Part shown: positions 60,098-64,000 of the stretch, piece by piece
How the letters are laid out: each line of letters opens with the position of its first letter
How positions within the stretch are numbered: the stretch's first letter is position 1
Program-made: the position numbers and the translations under genes
Notes under the pieces: generated by a model
Seen by the model: only the letters and a program-made list of their open reading frames with translations
The model's database searches: none
Told to the model about the DNA's origin: nothing
Origin: Gemmatimonadota bacterium
GTDB lineage: Bacteria; Gemmatimonadota; Gemmatimonadetes; Longimicrobiales; Gaopeijiaceae
Direction of reading: 5' to 3'
Assembly: GCA_022826005.1 (NCBI GenBank)
Contig: JAJDVT010000075.1
Coordinates: 1 to 64,000 of the forward strand
Length of the DNA stretch: 64,000 nucleotides

Positions 60098-61282
60098 CTA
60101 CCGAAACGCCGGTATGATGTCCTGGACCAGGATGTCCATCGTCAGACGCTCGTAACGGCGGGCCCCACCGTCCTCCCCGGCTCCCACCCAGTCGTTGGTG
60201 GCCACGACCACGAGGAGAAGGTCCGGCACTACGATCACGTACTGACCTGCATGCCCCCATGCGAAATGGAGCGGGTCGCCCGCCCCGGGAACGGCCCACC
60301 AGAGATAGCCGTAGGAAATCCCACTGAGAGCCCCCAGATCGAAACGCCAGTCGAACCGCGACGCGGTGGAGGCCGCGGCCCAGTCGGCGGGAATGAGCTG
60401 GCGGCCGCCGCTCGATCCGCGCTGCAGGAAGAGCTGTCCGAACCGCAACATGTCCCGCGGCCGCAGGTCCAGGCCCGCGCCGCCATTCCAGGATCCGTCG
60501 CCCAGCGGCTCCCACGGGCTGCGCGAAAACCCCATGGGATCGAAGAGCGTGGACCGGGCCAGCGCGGGCAGCTCCGTCCCGGTGGCCTGCTGGACGACGA
60601 CCCCAAGCAGGTGGACCGCCGCCGAGTTGTAGTTGAATTCTTCCCCGGGAGGCGACGCAAACGGCCTCGCAAGGAGGTAGCCGAGGTGGTCGTCGGAGCG
60701 AATCCACTCCATGTACGATCCGAACCCGCCGGTCTCGTCCCACTCCAGGCCGCTGGTCATCGTGAGCAGATGCCGGATCGTGATCGCTCCCTTGTCGGGG
60801 TCGAGATCCGGCACGAGCGAACTCAGGTAGTCGGCCACCGGGTCGTCCAGGCTCTGGATATCCCCACGCTCAAGGGCGATTCCGGTCAGCGCCGAGACCA
60901 CGCTCTTCGTGACCGAGCGCACGTCGTGCAGCGTGTTCGCGCGAGCGCCGCCGAAGTACTCCTCGACGACGAGCCGCCCGTTCCTGGCGACCAGCAGGCT
61001 GCGCATGCGATGGTTGGTGCGGGCGCGGTCGATTCCCCTTTCCACCATCGCGGGAGAGCCGCCGACGTCGGCAACGGTGGCGGTGGTCCAGGGCTGCGCG
61101 AGATCGATCTCGACGAGTCTGTCGGGCCCGGGAGCCACGGTCGCTTCGGCGCACGCCGCCAGCGCAATACACAGCCCCACCGCGACGGGGAAGAACCCGG
61201 AACAGCGACGCGGCAACCTCGTGCGGCCCGCCGGGGAAAGCACCGATTCACGCTCCTTTGCAGGTTTGGTCCCGTCGTCCAC
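60098..61282 (-). CDS. Serine hydrolase of the beta-lactamase/class C family, lipoprotein
   Basis: A 394-residue protein whose signal ends with the lipobox ALAAC about residue 44. Conserved motifs are S-x-x-K in DVRSVTKSVVSALTGIALER, Y-x-N-type FNYNSAAVHLLG, and HxG-type HFAWGHAGQYVIVVP. This matches beta-lactamase-fold esterases/peptidases (AmpC/EstB-like) in the periplasm. The substrate is not known, and drug resistance should not be inferred. It stands alone and is convergent with the tRNA-editing gene. Confidence 0.87.
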   Translation of the reverse strand: MDDGTKPAKERESVLSPAGRTRLPRRCSGFFPVAVGLCIALAACAEATVAPGPDRLVEIDLAQPWTTATVADVGGSPAMVERGIDRARTNHRMRSLLVARNGRLVVEEYFGGARANTLHDVRSVTKSVVSALTGIALERGDIQSLDDPVADYLSSLVPDLDPDKGAITIRHLLTMTSGLEWDETGGFGSYMEWIRSDDHLGYLLARPFASPPGEEFNYNSAAVHLLGVVVQQATGTELPALARSTLFDPMGFSRSPWEPLGDGSWNGGAGLDLRPRDMLRFGQLFLQRGSSGGRQLIPADWAAASTASRFDWRFDLGALSGISYGYLWWAVPGAGDPLHFAWGHAGQYVIVVPDLLLVVVATNDWVGAGEDGGARRYERLTMDILVQDIIPAFR

Positions 61283-61470
61283 GGGTGGAATCTGAACGTT
61301 GAACCGCTACCCGCGCCAATCGGGCGAACACCGCCGCCACGATGCAAATGTCGGCACCCGGCGGGCGAAATCCGCGTACGGTTCCTATCTTGGACACCGT
61401 TGTCCCGCGCCGTTGGCCGGAACCCTCCGGAACGGCCCGCGGGCTTCGTTCCTTCAACCAGAGGTGATGA

Positions 61471-62058
61471 ATGCTGATCCAACGTGTTTCCGTCTGCGTG
61501 ACCGCCTTGGCGGTGTCCGCTTCGTGGAGCTGTGCTTCCTCCCAGGTCGCGAACCCCGACGAGCAGGTCGCGCAGGCGCTGGCGGCTGCGCCCGAAGACA
61601 AGGCCGAGGGTGCGCGCGTCCTGGGTTACGCCACGGACGGCAGCGTGGTCGAGCTGCGGCCGGGCTCGAACGACTTCATCTGCCTGGCGTCCAACCCGGC
61701 GAACGAGCGCTTCTCCAGCTCCTGCTATCACGCTTCGCTGGAGCCCTACTTCGCAAGGGGCCGTGAACTCGATGCCGAGGGCGCGGACCGGAATGACCGC
61801 TACCGGATCCGCTATGAGGAGATGGAGGCGGGCACGCTGGCCATGCCGGTCATGTCGGCCACCCAGTACATCCTCGACGGCACGTGGGACGCCGAGACCC
61901 ACACGGCCACGGGCATGGTGCGCTGGGTAATCTACGTCCCGGGTGCCACTGCAGAGTCGACCGGGCTTTCGGAGCGCCCCCAGGAGGGGGGACCGTGGAT
62001 AATGGCTCCCGGTACTCCCGGCGCCCACATCATGATTACGCCCCCGCGCGGCGGATAG
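61471..62058 (+). CDS. Exported protein of unknown family
   Basis: A 195-residue protein with GAGGTGATGA before the ATG. The signal is MLIQRVSVCVTALAVSASWS and a cysteine follows at once, though the lipobox is imperfect. The mature part shows EGARVLGYATDGSVVELRPG, SNDFICLASNPANERFSSSC with cysteines that might pair, and ATGMVRWVIYVPGATAESTG. The strand-rich pattern suggests a beta sandwich. No family was recognised. It stands 32 bases upstream of cardiolipin synthase on the same strand and may share its transcript. Confidence 0.65.
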   Translation: MLIQRVSVCVTALAVSASWSCASSQVANPDEQVAQALAAAPEDKAEGARVLGYATDGSVVELRPGSNDFICLASNPANERFSSSCYHASLEPYFARGRELDAEGADRNDRYRIRYEEMEAGTLAMPVMSATQYILDGTWDAETHTATGMVRWVIYVPGATAESTGLSERPQEGGPWIMAPGTPGAHIMITPPRGG

Positions 62059-62090
62059 CCCGGCCACCACCCGTGCGTCGGTAATCCCGC

Positions 62091-63533
62091 ATGTTCGGCA
62101 CGCTTTCAGGGTTCACCCTGGCCGCCGCGGCGCTCGGCCTTCAACTCGTTTTCGTAGTCGCGGTTCTGCTCCGCCCGCGCACCCGGCAGTCATCGTCCAT
62201 GGCGTGGATCCTGGTGATCGTCGTGTTGCCGGTGGCCGGGATCATCCTCTACCTGATCGTCGGCGAGGTCCGCTCCGGAAGCAGCCGCAAGCGACGTCAC
62301 AGGGTGATTCAGGGCAGCATCCGGGCGGCGCTGCGGCGGGCATGGCGGGACGAGCCGGACGGGGCGATGATCCCGTGGAGTACCGAGGCGGTGGCCCGGC
62401 TTGCCCGCCTCGGGAGCGACACGCAGCCGCACCCGGGGAACCGCCTGACGCTCCTGGCAGGAGCCACCGACTTCGCCGAGACGCTGACGGAGGACATCGA
62501 CCAAGCCCGGCAGCACGTGCACCTCCTCTTCTACATCTACCTGGACGACGGTACCGGGCGCGCGGTCGCCGATGCGCTGATCCGAGCCGAAGCCAGGGGC
62601 GTGGAGTGCCGCCTGCTGGTCGACAACGTGGGTTCCAGCGCTTTCTTGAAGTCCGAACTCCGACGCGAACTCGAGCGCGGGGGCGTTCAGGTTGTCGCGG
62701 CGCTGCCGACCCGCATCACGCAGATCGCCTCGATCCGGCTGGACATGCGGAACCACCGGAAGCTCGCGGTGATCGACGGCAGGATCGGGTACACGGGCAG
62801 CCACAACGTGGCCGAGGAAGCCTTTCACCCCAAGCCCCGCTTCGCGCCCTGGGTCGATGCGACACTGCGCATCGAAGGGCCGACGGTCCGGGACCTGCAG
62901 GCGCTCTTCATCGAGGACTGGTTCATGGACACGGCCGAGAACCTGGACGGACTCGTCGCCATCGCGCCGAAGGGGTTCCCCGATGGACGCATCGTTCAGG
63001 TCGTCGGCACGGGGGTGAATTCGCAGAATCAGGCGCTCGTGCGCGTGGTCCAGTCTGCCGTGCACATGGCCCGCGAGGAGCTCATCCTGACCACGCCCTA
63101 CTTCGTGCCGGACGAGGGCACGCTGGCCGCGATCACCACGGCCGCCGTCCGTGGCGTGCGCACCATCGTCGTTGTTCCCGCCCGGAACGATTCGCCGATC
63201 GTGTCGCTGGCCAGCCGCAGCTTCTACCAGCCGCTGCTGGACGCGGGGGCCGAAGTCCACGAGTACACACGCGGTCTTCTTCACGCCAAGACGATCACGG
63301 TGGACCGCGACTTCGCCCTCGTGAGCACCGCGAATCTTGACCGGCGGAGCTTCGAGATCAACTTCGAGGTGACGACCCTGGTATACGACAGCGACTTCGC
63401 ATCCCAGCTCCGGCTTCTGCAGATGCGGTATCTGGAGGACTGCCAAATGGTGGATGCGGCCAAGTGGTCAGCTCGCCGCTGGCCCCGCCGGCTGGTCGAG
63501 AACGCGGCCGGGCTCTTCAGCCCCCTCCTGTGA
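62091..63533 (+). CDS. cls: Cardiolipin synthase
   Basis: A 480-residue phospholipase-D-superfamily enzyme that joins two phosphatidylglycerols into cardiolipin at the inner membrane. Two N-terminal helices (LAAAALGLQLVFVVAVLLRP and WILVIVVLPVAGIILYLIVG) are followed by two HKD motifs: MRNHRKLAVIDGRIGYTGSH and LHAKTITVDRDFALVSTANL. The EEAFHPKPRFAPWVDATLRI segment and the length agree with ClsA/B. Its TGA overlaps the GTG of the gene that follows. Confidence 0.95.
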   Translation: MFGTLSGFTLAAAALGLQLVFVVAVLLRPRTRQSSSMAWILVIVVLPVAGIILYLIVGEVRSGSSRKRRHRVIQGSIRAALRRAWRDEPDGAMIPWSTEAVARLARLGSDTQPHPGNRLTLLAGATDFAETLTEDIDQARQHVHLLFYIYLDDGTGRAVADALIRAEARGVECRLLVDNVGSSAFLKSELRRELERGGVQVVAALPTRITQIASIRLDMRNHRKLAVIDGRIGYTGSHNVAEEAFHPKPRFAPWVDATLRIEGPTVRDLQALFIEDWFMDTAENLDGLVAIAPKGFPDGRIVQVVGTGVNSQNQALVRVVQSAVHMAREELILTTPYFVPDEGTLAAITTAAVRGVRTIVVVPARNDSPIVSLASRSFYQPLLDAGAEVHEYTRGLLHAKTITVDRDFALVSTANLDRRSFEINFEVTTLVYDSDFASQLRLLQMRYLEDCQMVDAAKWSARRWPRRLVENAAGLFSPLL

Positions 63534-64000
63534 CCCCCCCACACGGTGAAACACCCTCCGAGGTGGCCGCCGAGTGGGCCCGGCGGCGCCCCCCGCGCGG
63601 CGGCGACACAGGTCGCGCATCCGCACCCCACGGCGGCCACCCCCTCGCAACCGGCAACCTCCCCCGCGCGCAACCCGGTGGCGCCACGGCCTCCACGCCC
63701 GCCACCCCACCCCACCCCCCCACCGCCCTCGTGCTGGGCGATCCCGCGCCCCACCTCCCCCGCGCCCTCGTGCAGACCGGCTACGAGGTCACCCGGTGGC
63801 GCCGCAACCTCACGCGTGGCCAGCTCTGCTCGCCGTGGCCCCCATCCGGCCCCTTCGGCGAGGTGTGGGCGCGGATGCCGCGCTCCTCGCTGGAGGCGGC
63901 CATGCTGCTGCACGCCGCCGCGGCGCGGGTCGCCGACGGCGCGCGCATCCACCTCTACGGCGCCACCAGGGAGGGGATCCGCTCGGCAGCGCGGCACTTC
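63530..64000 (+). CDS. RsmC/RlmG-like class I methyltransferase, N-terminal part (3' end outside window)
   Basis: Starting from GTG 63530, which overlaps the cls stop (GTGA), the frame is open to the end of the window (157 codons). After a Pro/Gly-rich start of about 65 residues it reads TALVLGDPAPHLPRALVQTG, YEVTRWRRN, LCSPWPPSGPFGEVWARMPR, SSLEAAMLLHAAAARVADGA and RIHLYGATREGIRSAARHF. That is the N-terminal, substrate-side domain of RsmC/RlmG-type rRNA guanine N2-methyltransferases (WPPxGPF..VxxRMP, LxGAxxEGIRS). The SAM-binding domain should follow outside the window. The N-terminal extension looks disordered; the true start could be later. Confidence 0.72.
   Translation, partial: MTPPHGETPSEVAAEWARRRPPRGGDTGRASAPHGGHPLATGNLPRAQPGGATASTPATPPHPPTALVLGDPAPHLPRALVQTGYEVTRWRRNLTRGQLCSPWPPSGPFGEVWARMPRSSLEAAMLLHAAAARVADGARIHLYGATREGIRSAARHF

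Noticed and set aside
1-64000. CRISPR arrays, rRNA, tRNA and intact transposases
   Set aside because: No regularly spaced direct repeats, no rRNA core sequences, no convincing cloverleaf with a CCA-type end, and no DDE/serine recombinase motifs were found by eye. A tRNAscan-SE and IS search would settle it.

Overview
The window is a very GC-rich (roughly two-thirds GC by eye) piece of bacterial chromosome from a Gram-negative, envelope-rich organism. Four lipoproteins of the '6-bladed beta-propeller' type with a DSAG(I/V)-VV amino terminus, a large exported BNR/VPS10-type propeller protein, a secreted S9 peptidase, two TonB-dependent receptors, many short lipoproteins and several ATGA/GTGA-type gene overlaps fit Gemmatimonadota best. 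That assignment is inferred from gene content and was not tested with marker genes. Both ends of the window cut through genes. I see no rRNA, tRNA, CRISPR array or transposase.

Layout. 1-4.6 kb: end of a ferredoxin/adrenodoxin-NADP reductase; an iron module made of a membrane-anchored DtxR-FeoA-FeoA regulator overlapping feoB, read from a promoter with a DtxR-like palindrome inside it; an exported NTF2-like protein. 4.6-13.8 kb: propeller lipoprotein, VPS10-type protein, DoxX, a DUF6483-like protein between two 28-bp repeats, threonine aldolase, GNAT, FkbM methyltransferase. 13.9-19.5 kb: MOP-type flippase with an overlapping Tat-exported metallo-beta-lactamase, aminotransferase with an overlapping SLOG protein, amino-acid permease. 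19.5-28.6 kb: FKBP isomerase, propeller and HAD genes, an aldo/keto reductase-RidA fusion, three tandem paralogous membrane-anchored proteins of unknown function, second permease. 28.6-40.5 kb: NTF2-like lipoprotein, FmdB, small barrel, AAA ATPase, S9 peptidase, a probable selenoprotein read through an in-frame UGA, two tandem propeller lipoproteins, BtuB-like receptor under a cobalamin riboswitch. 40.5-53.3 kb: exported RidA facing an exported class V PLP enzyme, further PLP enzymes, AAA_14 ATPase, glutamine cyclotransferase, tripartite RND efflux operon. 53.3-64 kb: haem-motif lipoprotein, AbiEi/AbiEii pair, lipoprotein-TonB receptor-rhodanese operon, tRNA-editing protein, beta-lactamase-like hydrolase, cardiolipin synthase, start of an rRNA-methyltransferase-like gene.

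Most notable. (1) The protein encoded at 34855-35220 on the minus strand has the form U-T-G-C in a thioredoxin/ArsC-like fold, with a hairpin after the UGA that fits the bacterial SECIS pattern. (2) Seven copies of an AT-rich 36-41-bp imperfect palindrome lie between genes, and its outer ATGTAA supplies the stop codon of four genes. Two copies sit in the middle of a 246/249-bp MITE-like element with terminal inverted repeats, and fragments of that element occur elsewhere. (3) Three genes (dtxR-feoA, AAA_14, abiEi) share one promoter geometry: -35, 17 nt, -10, exactly 6 nt, ATG. This implies leaderless mRNAs. (4) A tandem family of three anchored proteins, an AKR-RidA fusion, and a RidA/PLP-enzyme pair that are both exported are also worth following.
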